In this document: one piece after another, positions 1-8,711 of the stretch | Numbering within the stretch: the first letter of the stretch is position 1 | How the letters are laid out: each line of letters starts with the position of its first letter | From: Zavarzinia sp. | GTDB taxonomy: Bacteria > Pseudomonadota > Alphaproteobacteria > Zavarziniales > Zavarziniaceae | Assembly (NCBI GenBank): GCA_025869435.1 | Contig: JAOZVS010000138.1 | Location: forward strand, 1 to 35,621 | DNA length: 35,621 nt | Direction: 5' to 3' | Made by a program: the position numbers and the translations under genes | The notes under the pieces: generated by a model | The model's input: only the letters and a program-made list of their open reading frames with translations | Databases searched by the model: none | Told to the model about the DNA's origin: nothing

Positions 1-257
<257 letters not shown>

Positions 258-310
258 CCGTTCCGCCCAGAATTTCCTTCAGTCCAACCCAACAACCAGG
301 ACCTGAGATC

Positions 311-1720
311 ATGTCAGACGCCAAGACCGTCCTTCAGCTTATCAAGGACAAGGGAATCAAATACGTTTCCCTGCGTTTCACCGACTTCAAGGGCAAGTGG
401 CAGCACCTGGCCATGGACGAGAGCGTCGTGGACGAGGATATGTTCACCGACGGCACCATGTTCGACGGCTCCTCGATCGCCGGCTGGAAGGCGATCAATG
501 ATTCCGACATGATCCTGATGCCGGATCCGGCCACCGCGGTCATCGATCCGTTCTGCGCCCAGCCGACCCTGGTCATCTTCTGCGACATCATCGAGCCGGC
601 GACGGGCGAAGGCTACAGCCGCGATCCGCGTTCGGTCGCGAAGCGCGCCGAAGCCTATGTCTCCTACACCGGCCTCGGCGACACGGTCTACATCGGCCCG
701 GAAGCCGAGTTCTTCGTGTTCGACGACGTGAAGTGGAAAGTCGCGATGAACAAGGTCTCGTATGAGATCGACGACATCGAAGGCCCCTACAATACCGACA
801 AGTCCTATGAGAGCGGCAACCTCGGCTACCGTCCGGCGGTCAAGGGCGGTTACTTCCCGGTTCCGCCGGTCGACTCGCTGAACGACATGCGCGGCGAAAT
901 GCTGGCGGTCATGGGCGACATGGGCCTGCCGATCGAGAAGCACCACCACGAAGTGGCCGCTTCGCAGCACGAACTGGGCATCAAGTTCGCGACGCTGGTC
1001 CGCGCCGCCGACTACATCCAGATCTACAAGTATGTCGTCCAGAACGTCGCCTACCAGTATGGCAAGACGGCGACCTTCATGCCGAAGCCGATCAAGGGCG
1101 ACAACGGCTCGGGGATGCATGTTCACCAGTCGATCTGGAAGGATGGCAACACCACCTTCGCCGGTGACAAATATGCCGGCCTGTCGGATACCTGCCTGTA
1201 CTACATCGGCGGCATCATCAAGCACGCGAAGGCGATCAACGCCTTCACGAACCCGACCACCAACAGCTACAAGCGCCTGATCCCGGGCTTCGAGGCCCCC
1301 GTGCTGCTGGCCTATTCGGCCCGCAACCGTTCGGCCTCCTGCCGTATCCCCTACGGCACCAGCCCGAAGGCGAAGCGCGTCGAAGTGCGCTTCCCCGATC
1401 CGCTGGCGAATCCGTATCTCGCGTTCTCGGCCATGCTGATGGCCGGCATCGACGGCATCCTGAACAAGATCCATCCGGGCGAAGCCATGGACAAGGATCT
1501 GTATCACCTGCCGCCGGAAGAGCTGAAGCTGGTCCCGACCGTTTGCGGCTCGCTGCGCGAAGCCCTGACGGAACTCGACGCCAACCGTTCGTTCCTGACC
1601 AAGGGCGGCGTCTTCACCGACGATCTGATCGACGCCTACATCGAACTGAAGTGGCAGGATGTGTACGCCTACGAGCACACCCCGCATCCGATCGAGTTCG
1701 ACATGTACTACACCGCCTGA
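311..1720 (+). CDS. glnA: Glutamine synthetase, type I
   Basis: Makes glutamine from glutamate, ammonia and ATP; a cytoplasmic dodecamer in this family. The 469 residues match the usual GSI length. The N-terminal beta-grasp domain carries FDGSSIAGW, the catalytic domain carries the signature [10 protein letters not shown] and the ATP-site stretch around TFMPKP. Near the C-terminus [11 protein letters not shown] contains Tyr398, the position adenylylated by GlnE in GSI-beta enzymes. It therefore looks switchable by covalent modification, with GlnB encoded just upstream as the signal carrier. The ATG at 311 begins [15 protein letters not shown], the standard family N-terminus. A strong terminator lies 23 bases past the stop, so glnBA probably ends here. 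Confidence 0.98.
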   Translation: MSDAKTVLQLIKDKGIKYVSLRFTDFKGKWQHLAMDESVVDEDMFTDGTMFDGSSIAGWKAINDSDMILMPDPATAVIDPFCAQPTLVIFCDIIEPATGEGYSRDPRSVAKRAEAYVSYTGLGDTVYIGPEAEFFVFDDVKWKVAMNKVSYEIDDIEGPYNTDKSYESGNLGYRPAVKGGYFPVPPVDSLNDMRGEMLAVMGDMGLPIEKHHHEVAASQHELGIKFATLVRAADYIQIYKYVVQNVAYQYGKTATFMPKPIKGDNGSGMHVHQSIWKDGNTTFAGDKYAGLSDTCLYYIGGIIKHAKAINAFTNPTTNSYKRLIPGFEAPVLLAYSARNRSASCRIPYGTSPKAKRVEVRFPDPLANPYLAFSAMLMAGIDGILNKIHPGEAMDKDLYHLPPEELKLVPTVCGSLREALTELDANRSFLTKGGVFTDDLIDAYIELKWQDVYAYEHTPHPIEFDMYYTA

Positions 1721-1743
1721 TCCTCGACGGATCACGCGATGGG

Positions 1744-1776
1744 AGGGGCGGCAGCGATGCCGCCCCTTTCGTTTTT
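1744..1776 (+). terminator. Intrinsic terminator of glnA
   Basis: A perfect 10-bp GC-rich stem (1744-1753 pairing with 1758-1767) has a 4-base loop and is followed by TTCGTTTTT. It lies just downstream of the glnA stop and touches the stop codon of the convergent minus-strand gene at 1776. The U-tract is on the glnA side only, so it mainly serves glnA. Confidence 0.9.
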
Positions 1777-3359
1777 CAGACGGACTTGCGCCAGCTCTCG
1801 ACCACGCGCAGATCCTCTTCCGGGCGGTCGACGACGATATCCCGCCGGCCGAGACTGACCGTCCCACCCTGCCCGTCGAGGCACAGCCAGTCGCCCTCGC
1901 GCAACACGTCCCCGCCAAGACGCACCTCGTCACCGAAGACGAGGCCGGCGCAGCCGACCAGGCAGGGCTTGCCCATCTGCCGGGCCACCACCGCGGCATG
2001 GGCGGTGCGCCCGCCGACCGCGGTCAGGATACCCGCCGACACGGCGAAACCGGCGACATCCTCGGTCGAGGTATCGTGGCGCACCAGGACCACCGGATCG
2101 CCGGACGCGGCCATTTCGCCCGCCCGTCCGCTGTCGAAGGCGATCCGCCCGCAGGCGACGCCGGGGGATGCCACGGTCGCCGTCGCCAGCACCGGCGCGT
2201 CCCCGGCGAAACGGCTGATGCCGGTCGCCGCCAGATCGAGGCCCGCGAGACGGGCCAGGGCCGTCGCCTCATCGATCAGCCCCTCGGCCACCGCGTCGAC
2301 GGCGAAGCGCAGGGCCGCCCGGGGGGTGCGTTTCGCCGAACGGGTCTGCAGGAACCACAGCCGGCCTTTTTCCACCGTGAATTCGATGTCCTGCATGTCG
2401 GCGAAGGCTTTTTCCAGCATGGCGGCGCCTTCCGCGAGGGCGGCCGCCTGTATTGGCAGGCGCCGGGCCAGCATGGCCACATCCGAAGGGGCCCGGCGGC
2501 CGGAGACGACATCCTCGCCCTGGGCATCGAACAGGAAATCGGCATAAAGCCCCTTCCCGCCCGTCGCCGGATCGCGGGAAAAGGCGACGCCGGCCCCGGA
2601 TGCGCCCCCGGCATTGCCGAAAACCATGGCCTGCACCGTGACCGCGGTGCCGGCCAGCCCCTCGAGCCCGTTCAGGCGGCGGTATTCGCGCGCCTTGTCC
2701 CCGTCCCAGCTGCGGAAGACGGCCCGGGCGGCGGCGCGCAACTGGTCCATGGGGTCGGTCGGCATGGCGGATTCGGTGTTTCGCTGGAAGACCGCGAGAT
2801 ACTCATGGACCAGCCGCTCCAGCGCCTCGGGGTCGAGTTCGGCCTCGCCTTCCGCGTCCTCGGCGCCGATCAGGGCGATCAGCCTTTCCTCGAAGGCGGC
2901 GGCGGGAACCCCGGCCACCACCTCGCCATAGAGCTGGATCAGACGGCGATAACTGTCGAAGGCCAGGCGCGGGTTGCCGGTCATGGCGATGATGCCCCGC
3001 AGGGACGCCGGATTCAGCCCAACATCGAGCACGGTTTCCAGCATGCCGGGCATCGATTTCGCCGCGCCCGAGCGGACCGAGACGAGAAGCGGCGTCCGGC
3101 TGTCGCCGAAACGCCGACCCGTCGCCGCTTCCAGCCCGGCGATGCCTTCGGCCAGCGCCGCATCGAGGGTATCGAGCGCCGAGGGATCGCCACTGTTCAC
3201 GGCCGAGCAGAGCGTGGTGGGCAGGACGAAGGCCGGCGGCACATCAAGGCCAAGACGGCTCATGTGCCAGAGCTGCGCGGCCTTGGCCCCGGCGATTTCG
3301 GCGGTCAACTCGGTCCGGCCTTCGGGCGTGCCGATGAACAGGGGCTTCAGGCGGCTCAT
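1776..3359 (-). CDS. PPDK-like protein without the PEP/pyruvate barrel (ATP-grasp plus phosphohistidine domain)
   Basis: A 527-residue protein that follows the first half of pyruvate phosphate dikinase (PPDK, usually about 880 residues). The N-terminal nucleotide-binding part is visible as LGLDVPPAF, SVRSGAAKSMPGMLETVL, YRRLIQLYG, GTAVTVQAMVFGN, AQGEDVVSG and LQTRSAKRT, each with a close counterpart in PPDK. The swivelling domain has GGRTAHAAVVARQMG, with the phospho-accepting histidine at about residue 454. The protein then ends; the C-terminal TIM barrel that handles PEP and pyruvate is absent. It should be able to move phosphate from ATP to its histidine, but the acceptor is unknown. Its start overlaps the stop of the upstream gene in an ATGA, so the two are probably made together. 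Annotation pipelines would likely call it a PEP/pyruvate-binding domain protein; I would not call it a working PPDK. Confidence 0.85.
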   Translation of the reverse strand: MSRLKPLFIGTPEGRTELTAEIAGAKAAQLWHMSRLGLDVPPAFVLPTTLCSAVNSGDPSALDTLDAALAEGIAGLEAATGRRFGDSRTPLLVSVRSGAAKSMPGMLETVLDVGLNPASLRGIIAMTGNPRLAFDSYRRLIQLYGEVVAGVPAAAFEERLIALIGAEDAEGEAELDPEALERLVHEYLAVFQRNTESAMPTDPMDQLRAAARAVFRSWDGDKAREYRRLNGLEGLAGTAVTVQAMVFGNAGGASGAGVAFSRDPATGGKGLYADFLFDAQGEDVVSGRRAPSDVAMLARRLPIQAAALAEGAAMLEKAFADMQDIEFTVEKGRLWFLQTRSAKRTPRAALRFAVDAVAEGLIDEATALARLAGLDLAATGISRFAGDAPVLATATVASPGVACGRIAFDSGRAGEMAASGDPVVLVRHDTSTEDVAGFAVSAGILTAVGGRTAHAAVVARQMGKPCLVGCAGLVFGDEVRLGGDVLREGDWLCLDGQGGTVSLGRRDIVVDRPEEDLRVVESWRKSV

Positions 3360-5206
3360 GCGGACAACTCCTCAAGCACGCGATCACGTAACGACAGGGC
3401 GGCGTGGGACAGATGATCGGTCGCGGTTTCGATCGCCCGGGCGACCTCGATGCCGAGCACCAGCGGCCGGGCATCGGGACTGGGCGCCGCCACGAGACCG
3501 GCGAAGGCCGCCCGCTCGGCCGCGTCGGCCGCGCGTTCGGCGTTGCTGACGGCGTCGATCGCCTGCAGGGCGGCGATGGCGTCGGCGCGCTGCCCCTCCG
3601 GCAGACGGGACGCGGCCTCGACCGCCCGCACCAGCCAGCCGGCGCTGTCGACCGCGATGGCGGCGAGGCGGGACAGGGGCTCGGCCGCCACCGCCGAGAT
3701 ATCGGCCGGCAGCAGGCTGAGCAGATAGGCGCAATCCTCGAAGGCGTCGGTCGCGTCCTCGACCTCGTCGATGATCGGCCGCAGCAGATCGGCCTGGCGC
3801 AGCCGGGCGGCGATCTCGCGGGCATTCACCGTCAGCACGTCGGCCTTGGCCTCGATCCGCTTCGCCCGCTCGGCCAGCCGCGCCCGGGCCTCGGGCCCAT
3901 CGGGCCCCGTGGGGCTGAGGGAATCGCTGATCGCGCCCGCCAGCATCCGGGTCAGGCCCAGATGGCGGACCAGCACGGTCAGCACCGCGCTTTCCGCGGT
4001 CTCGAAACGGCGCGACAGCTCGGCCTGGATTTCATCGCGGATCAGGCGGGCGCTGCGCCCCGCCGACAGGCCTTCCGAGGTGTTGCGCAGGACATTCCGC
4101 AGGAACTCGGCGCAAACCCCCTCGCCCAGCGCCTCGTCCAGCCGCACGCCATAAGGTATGCGCCCGGCCGCCGTGCGCTGCACCGCCTCGACCACCAGCT
4201 GGTCGCCGCCAAGTTCGAGGAAGGCGCGATGCCCGAGATCCAGCCGCGCCGCCCAGGTCAGCAGGGCGATCGCGCCATTGCGGCCGACAAAGCCCTGCAA
4301 GGCCTTGCGCGCCTTGTTCCAGTCGATCAGGAAGACGATGCGCGAGCCGAGAAAGGCGAGAAACCGGTCCTGCGCCGCCGCATCCGCCGTCGTCAGCCGG
4401 CCGGTCAGCAGGTAGAAGACGTCTTCCGACAGGCCCTCGCCCCGCTGTTCGTCGAGCGAATTCCAGGCGACATCCTGGCCCTCGAACAGCGAGATGAAGA
4501 ATTTGGCGCGCGGTCGGTGAACGTCGGTATAGGTCACCGAAACCTCGCCCGCCTCGACATGAACGACGAGGACATGGGCATCGGTCGTGCCGATGTCGTT
4601 CTGGATCGTCAGTCTTCCGCCGGCGTGAACCGCCGTGGTGCCAAGGCCGGGATGGCCAAAGGCCAGCGGCGCCGTGCGGTTGAGGCCGGACATGAAGGCG
4701 CGCACCGCCGCCTTGTCGCGAAGGCCGAGGGCATGGACACGGGCGCCGTCCAGGGTCTCGACCGCCGTCTCGGCCGACAGGCGGTTGATTGACTTGTGCA
4801 GGTCCATGACGAGAAGATGCAGGCTGTCGGCCCCGCCCCGGCGGGCCATGGTCAGGGCATCGATCGCGCCATGGTCGATACGCTCGCCTTCGCCCATCGG
4901 CAGGGCGGCGACGATCGCGCCGAGCCGGCCCGCCAGATCGCCGCTCTCGGCGATCCCGGCCGCCGCCAACGGGGCGTGCATCGCGGTCAGATCAGCCTTC
5001 AGACCCGCCAGAAGGCCGCCAAGCCCGGGAACGAGCACCTGTCCGCCGCCGATCGCCTTGGCCCCGCCACCGCCACGGGTCGCATCCTGGAGCCGGCTGA
5101 GCGCCAGTTTGATCCGGTCATTGGCGACGAGGGCCGCACTGAGGAGGCCGGGAAGCAGGACCGCCTGCTCGCCCAGCCGGGCCACGATTTCGCTTTTCAC
5201 TGTCAC
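3356..5206 (-). CDS. Large protein with a PhoU/DUF47-like C-terminal region
   Basis: 616 residues from the GTG at 5206, chosen because GGGAG lies six bases upstream; an ATG at 5242 would add 12 residues but has no ribosome site. I do not recognise the N-terminal 440 or so residues, which include a glycine-rich stretch and a segment FLIDWNKARK. The last 170 residues are helical and acidic. Features such as IEAKADVLTVNAREIA, IIDEVEDATDAFED and IEVARAIETATDHL resemble the paired E-x-D helices of PhoU/DUF47 phosphate-regulatory proteins. No transmembrane segment or signal peptide is evident. The stop overlaps the start of the PPDK-like gene (ATGA), implying a shared complex or pathway, possibly phosphate-linked. 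The function is unknown and the DUF47 assignment is moderate. Confidence 0.72.
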   Translation of the reverse strand: MTVKSEIVARLGEQAVLLPGLLSAALVANDRIKLALSRLQDATRGGGGAKAIGGGQVLVPGLGGLLAGLKADLTAMHAPLAAAGIAESGDLAGRLGAIVAALPMGEGERIDHGAIDALTMARRGGADSLHLLVMDLHKSINRLSAETAVETLDGARVHALGLRDKAAVRAFMSGLNRTAPLAFGHPGLGTTAVHAGGRLTIQNDIGTTDAHVLVVHVEAGEVSVTYTDVHRPRAKFFISLFEGQDVAWNSLDEQRGEGLSEDVFYLLTGRLTTADAAAQDRFLAFLGSRIVFLIDWNKARKALQGFVGRNGAIALLTWAARLDLGHRAFLELGGDQLVVEAVQRTAAGRIPYGVRLDEALGEGVCAEFLRNVLRNTSEGLSAGRSARLIRDEIQAELSRRFETAESAVLTVLVRHLGLTRMLAGAISDSLSPTGPDGPEARARLAERAKRIEAKADVLTVNAREIAARLRQADLLRPIIDEVEDATDAFEDCAYLLSLLPADISAVAAEPLSRLAAIAVDSAGWLVRAVEAASRLPEGQRADAIAALQAIDAVSNAERAADAAERAAFAGLVAAPSPDARPLVLGIEVARAIETATDHLSHAALSLRDRVLEELSA

Positions 5207-5390
5207 GCCACGCTCCCGCGAAGAACCCTTCGTGGAATGCATAGCAGCATGGCGCGGACCCGTCGTCCTTGCGCCAAGTCATTCATTTAACTGTCATATC
5301 TCTCTCGCCCGGCCAGATTTTTTTTGTGCCGCGACCGCAGGAACTCGCCCGCACATTCGTTTATAGTCTCCGAGGGGCTCAAGCCCTGTT

Positions 5391-5449
5391 GGCACCACAC
5401 CCCCCCCGGGTGGTGCCTTCGCCCGCCGGCATCCCCCCCGCCGGCGGGC
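5391..5449 (-). terminator. Two tandem GC hairpins after the thioesterase gene
   Basis: Hairpin A: a perfect 10-bp stem, 5421-5430 with 5440-5449, and a 9-base loop. It lies seven bases past the minus-strand stop at 5456. Hairpin B: an 8-bp stem, 5391-5398 with 5410-5417. Neither has a clean U-tract on the minus strand, so these may be weak terminators, RNA 3'-end stabilisers or Rho-linked structures. The rest of 5207-5390 holds a T8 run near 5319 but no gene and no convincing promoter. Confidence 0.55.
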
Positions 5450-5455
5450 TCCCCC

Positions 5456-5881
5456 TCAGGCCGGAACAGGCCGGGGCTTGCCCTCGTCGTCGATCGCGAC
5501 CATGACGAATGTGCCTTCGGTCACCTTGACCGAAGCGGGCGCGCCAATACTGCCGTCCCGTCGCCGCTGACGGTCGACCCAGGTTTCCAGTTTCACCTTG
5601 ATCGAGGTCCGCCCGACCGCGATCACCTCGCCGTAGATCGAGACCAGATCGCCGATGAACACCGGCTTGTGGAAGGTCATGGCGTCGATGGCGACCGTCG
5701 CCACCCGGCCTTCGGCCCGTCGCGCGGCGGCGACGCCTGCGGCGATATCCATATGGCTGAGGATCCAGCCGCCGAAGATATCGCCATTGCCGTTCACATC
5801 CTTGGGCAGGGGCGCGGTGCGGATGATCACCTCCAGGCCCCGGGTCGCCGGATGCGCGGGGGCCGCTTCGTCCTTGCTCAT
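5456..5881 (-). CDS. YciA-type acyl-CoA thioesterase (hotdog fold)
   Basis: Hydrolyses acyl-CoA to fatty acid and CoA in the cytoplasm. At 141 residues it matches single-domain hotdog thioesterases of the YciA/acot family. The active-site helix motif GDIFGGWILSHMD (about residues 33-45, Asp34) is the family hallmark, followed by the core strands around AIDAMTFHKPVFIGDLVSIY. A strong AAGGAG ribosome site precedes the ATG. It is divergent from parE with 90 bases between the starts and has no operon partner. The substrate range cannot be read from sequence. The family is confident; the gene name yciA is only a likely equivalent. Confidence 0.9.
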   Translation of the reverse strand: MSKDEAAPAHPATRGLEVIIRTAPLPKDVNGNGDIFGGWILSHMDIAAGVAAARRAEGRVATVAIDAMTFHKPVFIGDLVSIYGEVIAVGRTSIKVKLETWVDRQRRRDGSIGAPASVKVTEGTFVMVAIDDEGKPRPVPA

Positions 5882-5971
5882 GAGCTCTCCTTCTCGATTG
5901 TCGGCGCGATTGTTGGCGCGGCGCTGGGGGAAACCCTATACTGGCCTGCCCAGTTCTGACAAAGCGTGACA

Positions 5972-7948
5972 ATGAGCAAGCCCGCCGACCTGTTCGAGAA
6001 AACCGCCGCCACCAGCGATTATTCCGCCAAGGACATCGAGGTCCTCGAAGGGCTGGAGCCGGTCCGCAAGCGGCCCGGCATGTATATCGGCGGCACGGAC
6101 GAACGCGCTTTCCATCACCTCGCCGCGGAAATCCTCGACAATGCGATGGACGAGGCGGTGGCGGGCCACGCCAGCCGAATCGAGATGGACCTCGCGGCCG
6201 ATGGCCGGCTGACGGTGCGCGACAACGGCCGTGGCATTCCCGTCGACCCGCACCCCAAGTTCAAGGACAAGTCCGCCCTCGAAGTGATTCTGACCACGCT
6301 GCATTCCGGCGGCAAATTCGGCGGCAAGGCCTACAAGACCTCGGGCGGGCTGCATGGCGTCGGCTCGTCGGTCGTCAACGCCCTGTCGGAAGAAATGGTG
6401 GTCGAGGTCGCGCGCGACCGCCAGCTGTGGCGCCAGACCTTCGTCCGGGGCAAGCCCACGGGCAAGATCGAGTCGCTGGGCGCGGTGCAGAACCGGCGCG
6501 GCACCACCGTCATCTTCCGCCCCGACCCGGAGATCTTCGGCACCAGCCTGCAGTTCAAGCCGTCGCGGCTCTACCGCATGGCCCGCTCCAAGGCCTATCT
6601 CTTTCGCGGCGTCGAGATCCGCTGGAGCTGCGCGCCCGAGCTGATTCCGGCGGGCGATTCCACCCCCGCCAGCGAGACGCTGCATTTCCCCGGCGGGCTC
6701 GCCGATTTCCTGTCGGCGACGATCGAGGGCCAGCCGATGGTCACGCCCCTGCCCTTCACCGGTCAGGCGCGGTTGCCGGGCACCGACGCGGGCGAAGTGG
6801 AATGGGCGATCGCCTGGCCGGTCGATGCCGACAGTTTCATGCATTCCTATTGCAACACGATCCCGACCCCCGAGGGCGGCACCCATGAGGCCGGCCTGCG
6901 CGGCGCCCTCGCCCGCGCCCTCAAGGGCTTCGGCGAGTTGACCAACAACAAGCGCGCCGCCCAGATCACGGCGGAAGATGTGATCGGCGGCGCCACCGTC
7001 CTGCTCTCGCTGTTCATTCCCGAGCCGCAGTTTCAGGGCCAGACCAAGGAAAAGCTCTCGACCGCCGAGGCCTCCCGCCTCGTGGAAGCCGCGATCAAGG
7101 ATCGCTTCGAGCATTGGTTGACCTCGGATCCCAATGCCGCCAATGCCTTGCTGGATCATGTTCTGATGCGGGCCGAGGAGCGGCTGAAGAAACGCGCCGA
7201 CAAGGAAACCAGCCGCAAGACCGCGACCCGGAAGCTGCGCCTGCCCGGCAAGCTGGCGGATTGCGCCAACAGCCAGGCGGCCGGCACCGAATTGTTCCTG
7301 GTCGAGGGTGACTCGGCCGGTGGCTCCGCCAAACAGGCGCGCGACCGGGCGACCCAGGCCGTGCTGCCCCTGCGCGGCAAGATCCTGAATGTCGCCTCGG
7401 CCGCCGCCGGCAAGATGGAGGCGAACCAGGAACTGGCGGACCTCGTGCTGGCGCTGGGCTGCGGTTCCGGCTCGAAGTTCAAGGCGCCGGACCTGCGCTA
7501 CGAACGCGTCATCATCATGACCGACGCGGATGTCGATGGCGCCCATATCGCCTCCCTGCTGATGACCTTCTTCTGGCGCGAGATGCCGGGCCTGATCCGC
7601 GAGGGGCATCTTTATCTCGCCATGCCGCCGCTCTATCGCATCGCGCAAGGGGCGAAGACCGTCTATGCCATGGACGACGACGACAAGGACCGCCGCATCA
7701 AGCGCGACTTCAAGTCGAACGCGAAGATAGAAATCAGCCGATTCAAGGGTTTGGGCGAAATGCCTCCCGCGCAGCTGCGGGAAACGACGATGGATCGCAA
7801 CAAGCGCGTGCTGCTGCGCGTCACCGTGATGGAAGACGAGATCGAGGATACCAAGGGCCTCGTCGACCGGCTGATGGGCAAGAAGGCGGAGACGCGCTTC
7901 GCCTTCATCCAGGAAAACGCCGGCCGGGCGACCGATCTCGACATCTGA
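5972..7948 (+). CDS. parE: DNA topoisomerase IV subunit B
   Basis: ATPase subunit of topoisomerase IV, which with ParC decatenates replicated chromosomes. The 658 residues fit ParE; GyrB is about 800. The GHKL ATPase shows EILDNAMDE (Asn57), DNGRGIP (84-90) and GLHGVGSS (126-133). The transducer lysine loop is QGQTKEKL. The TOPRIM domain has the catalytic Glu445 in EGDSAGG, PLRGKILNV, and the metal motif DADVDG at 518-523. The C-terminus carries the expected RFKGLGEM. I prefer the ATG at 5972; the in-frame GTG at 5966 is possible and neither has a clear ribosome site. A lipoprotein gene follows after 17 bases. Confidence 0.96.
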   Translation: MSKPADLFEKTAATSDYSAKDIEVLEGLEPVRKRPGMYIGGTDERAFHHLAAEILDNAMDEAVAGHASRIEMDLAADGRLTVRDNGRGIPVDPHPKFKDKSALEVILTTLHSGGKFGGKAYKTSGGLHGVGSSVVNALSEEMVVEVARDRQLWRQTFVRGKPTGKIESLGAVQNRRGTTVIFRPDPEIFGTSLQFKPSRLYRMARSKAYLFRGVEIRWSCAPELIPAGDSTPASETLHFPGGLADFLSATIEGQPMVTPLPFTGQARLPGTDAGEVEWAIAWPVDADSFMHSYCNTIPTPEGGTHEAGLRGALARALKGFGELTNNKRAAQITAEDVIGGATVLLSLFIPEPQFQGQTKEKLSTAEASRLVEAAIKDRFEHWLTSDPNAANALLDHVLMRAEERLKKRADKETSRKTATRKLRLPGKLADCANSQAAGTELFLVEGDSAGGSAKQARDRATQAVLPLRGKILNVASAAAGKMEANQELADLVLALGCGSGSKFKAPDLRYERVIIMTDADVDGAHIASLLMTFFWREMPGLIREGHLYLAMPPLYRIAQGAKTVYAMDDDDKDRRIKRDFKSNAKIEISRFKGLGEMPPAQLRETTMDRNKRVLLRVTVMEDEIEDTKGLVDRLMGKKAETRFAFIQENAGRATDLDI

Positions 7949-7965
7949 CAAGGACAAGGATCGCC

Positions 7966-8520
7966 ATGATCATGATGAAGTCCGTTCCCGCCCTTCTTGG
8001 CGCCCTCGCCCTCGGCGCCTGCGCCGCGACGACACCGACCGTCGTCACTCACCAATATGTCGACCAGGATTTTTATCGCGCCCAGGGTTACAACGCCGCC
8101 GTCCGCGACGGCGCCGCGCCGGTCACCGTCGTGGGCACGTCTTTCGAGGGTGCGGATGCCGCCGCCAGCCTCGCCCCGCTGAAGCCGCCGGCGGCGGTGG
8201 CGGCCCGGCGCTTCGTGCCCGCCGGCGACGACGGCACCCGCGTCGTCCTGATCTTTCACCCGAAGGCCCCGCTGGCACAGGCCGATGCCTGCGCGCCGGC
8301 CGCCGTCCTCGCCGCGAACGCGGACGCGCCGGATGCCGGCGGCGCCACCTTCTCGGTCCTCGCCTCGCTGTGCCAGGGCCGGCGCCTGGTTTCCACCGCC
8401 ATGGTCTCGGGTCCGGCCCCGACCTCGCTCGCGGACCCGGCTTACGGCGAAATCATCGGTCAGGCGCTGGTCGAAATCCTGCCCCTGACCCTGCCGCGCG
8501 AGGTTCCGTCACTGCCCTGA
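7966..8520 (+). CDS. Small putative lipoprotein of unknown function
   Basis: 184 residues with a type II signal peptide: a short basic start, a hydrophobic run and the lipobox LGAC with Cys19 as the lipidation site. The mature part is alanine- and proline-rich with no recognised domain. It has two further cysteines in the second half (DAC and SLCQG), which could form a disulfide in the periplasm. AAGG lies upstream of the ATG at suitable spacing. It is 17 bases after parE in the same direction, so it may be co-transcribed, but nothing in the sequence links it to topoisomerase function. Confidence 0.82.
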   Translation: MIMMKSVPALLGALALGACAATTPTVVTHQYVDQDFYRAQGYNAAVRDGAAPVTVVGTSFEGADAAASLAPLKPPAAVAARRFVPAGDDGTRVVLIFHPKAPLAQADACAPAAVLAANADAPDAGGATFSVLASLCQGRRLVSTAMVSGPAPTSLADPAYGEIIGQALVEILPLTLPREVPSLP

Positions 8521-8579
8521 GGGGCGCGGCGGACCTGCAACATATGGCCGCGCGCATGGCCGGCCTGCCTGCCCGGCGG

Positions 8580-8607
8580 TTGACTTGACGGCTCAATCGG
8601 CTATCGT
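8580..8607 (+). promoter_or_regulatory. Candidate sigma-70 promoter and leader of the helicase gene
   Basis: TTGACT (8580-8585), a 16-base spacer, then TATCGT (8602-8607). It would give a leader of about 100 bases. Within that leader lies a 5-bp hairpin, GGCCG/CGGCC at 8644-8657, closed by a GAAA tetraloop. Long leaders are common upstream of bacterial DEAD-box helicase genes. By eye only. Confidence 0.4.
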
Positions 8608-8711
8608 CGCCCGTGCTGGATATTGTGCAATGCAGCGAAACAAGGCCGGAAACGGCCGGGCATGTCCGATGGTCGGGCGGCTGCCGCACACGAGAAGCGG
8701 ATAACGGGTCA

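Noticed and set aside
314-1999. Long open frame antisense to glnA (561 codons)
   Set aside because: It mirrors glnA codon bias on the other strand and matches no family; the glnA reading is unambiguous.
1776-3359. Full pyruvate phosphate dikinase with a frameshift
   Set aside because: The protein ends cleanly beside the glnA terminator and no barrel-coding sequence exists in any frame nearby, so this is a natural short form, not a recent break within the window.
5936-7957. Long open frame antisense to parE (673 codons)
   Set aside because: A GC-rich shadow of parE, with arginine/glycine/histidine-rich composition and no motif.
8613-8711. 33-residue N-terminal extension of the helicase
   Set aside because: The Q motif region begins right after the ATG at 8712; the extension covers the likely leader hairpin.
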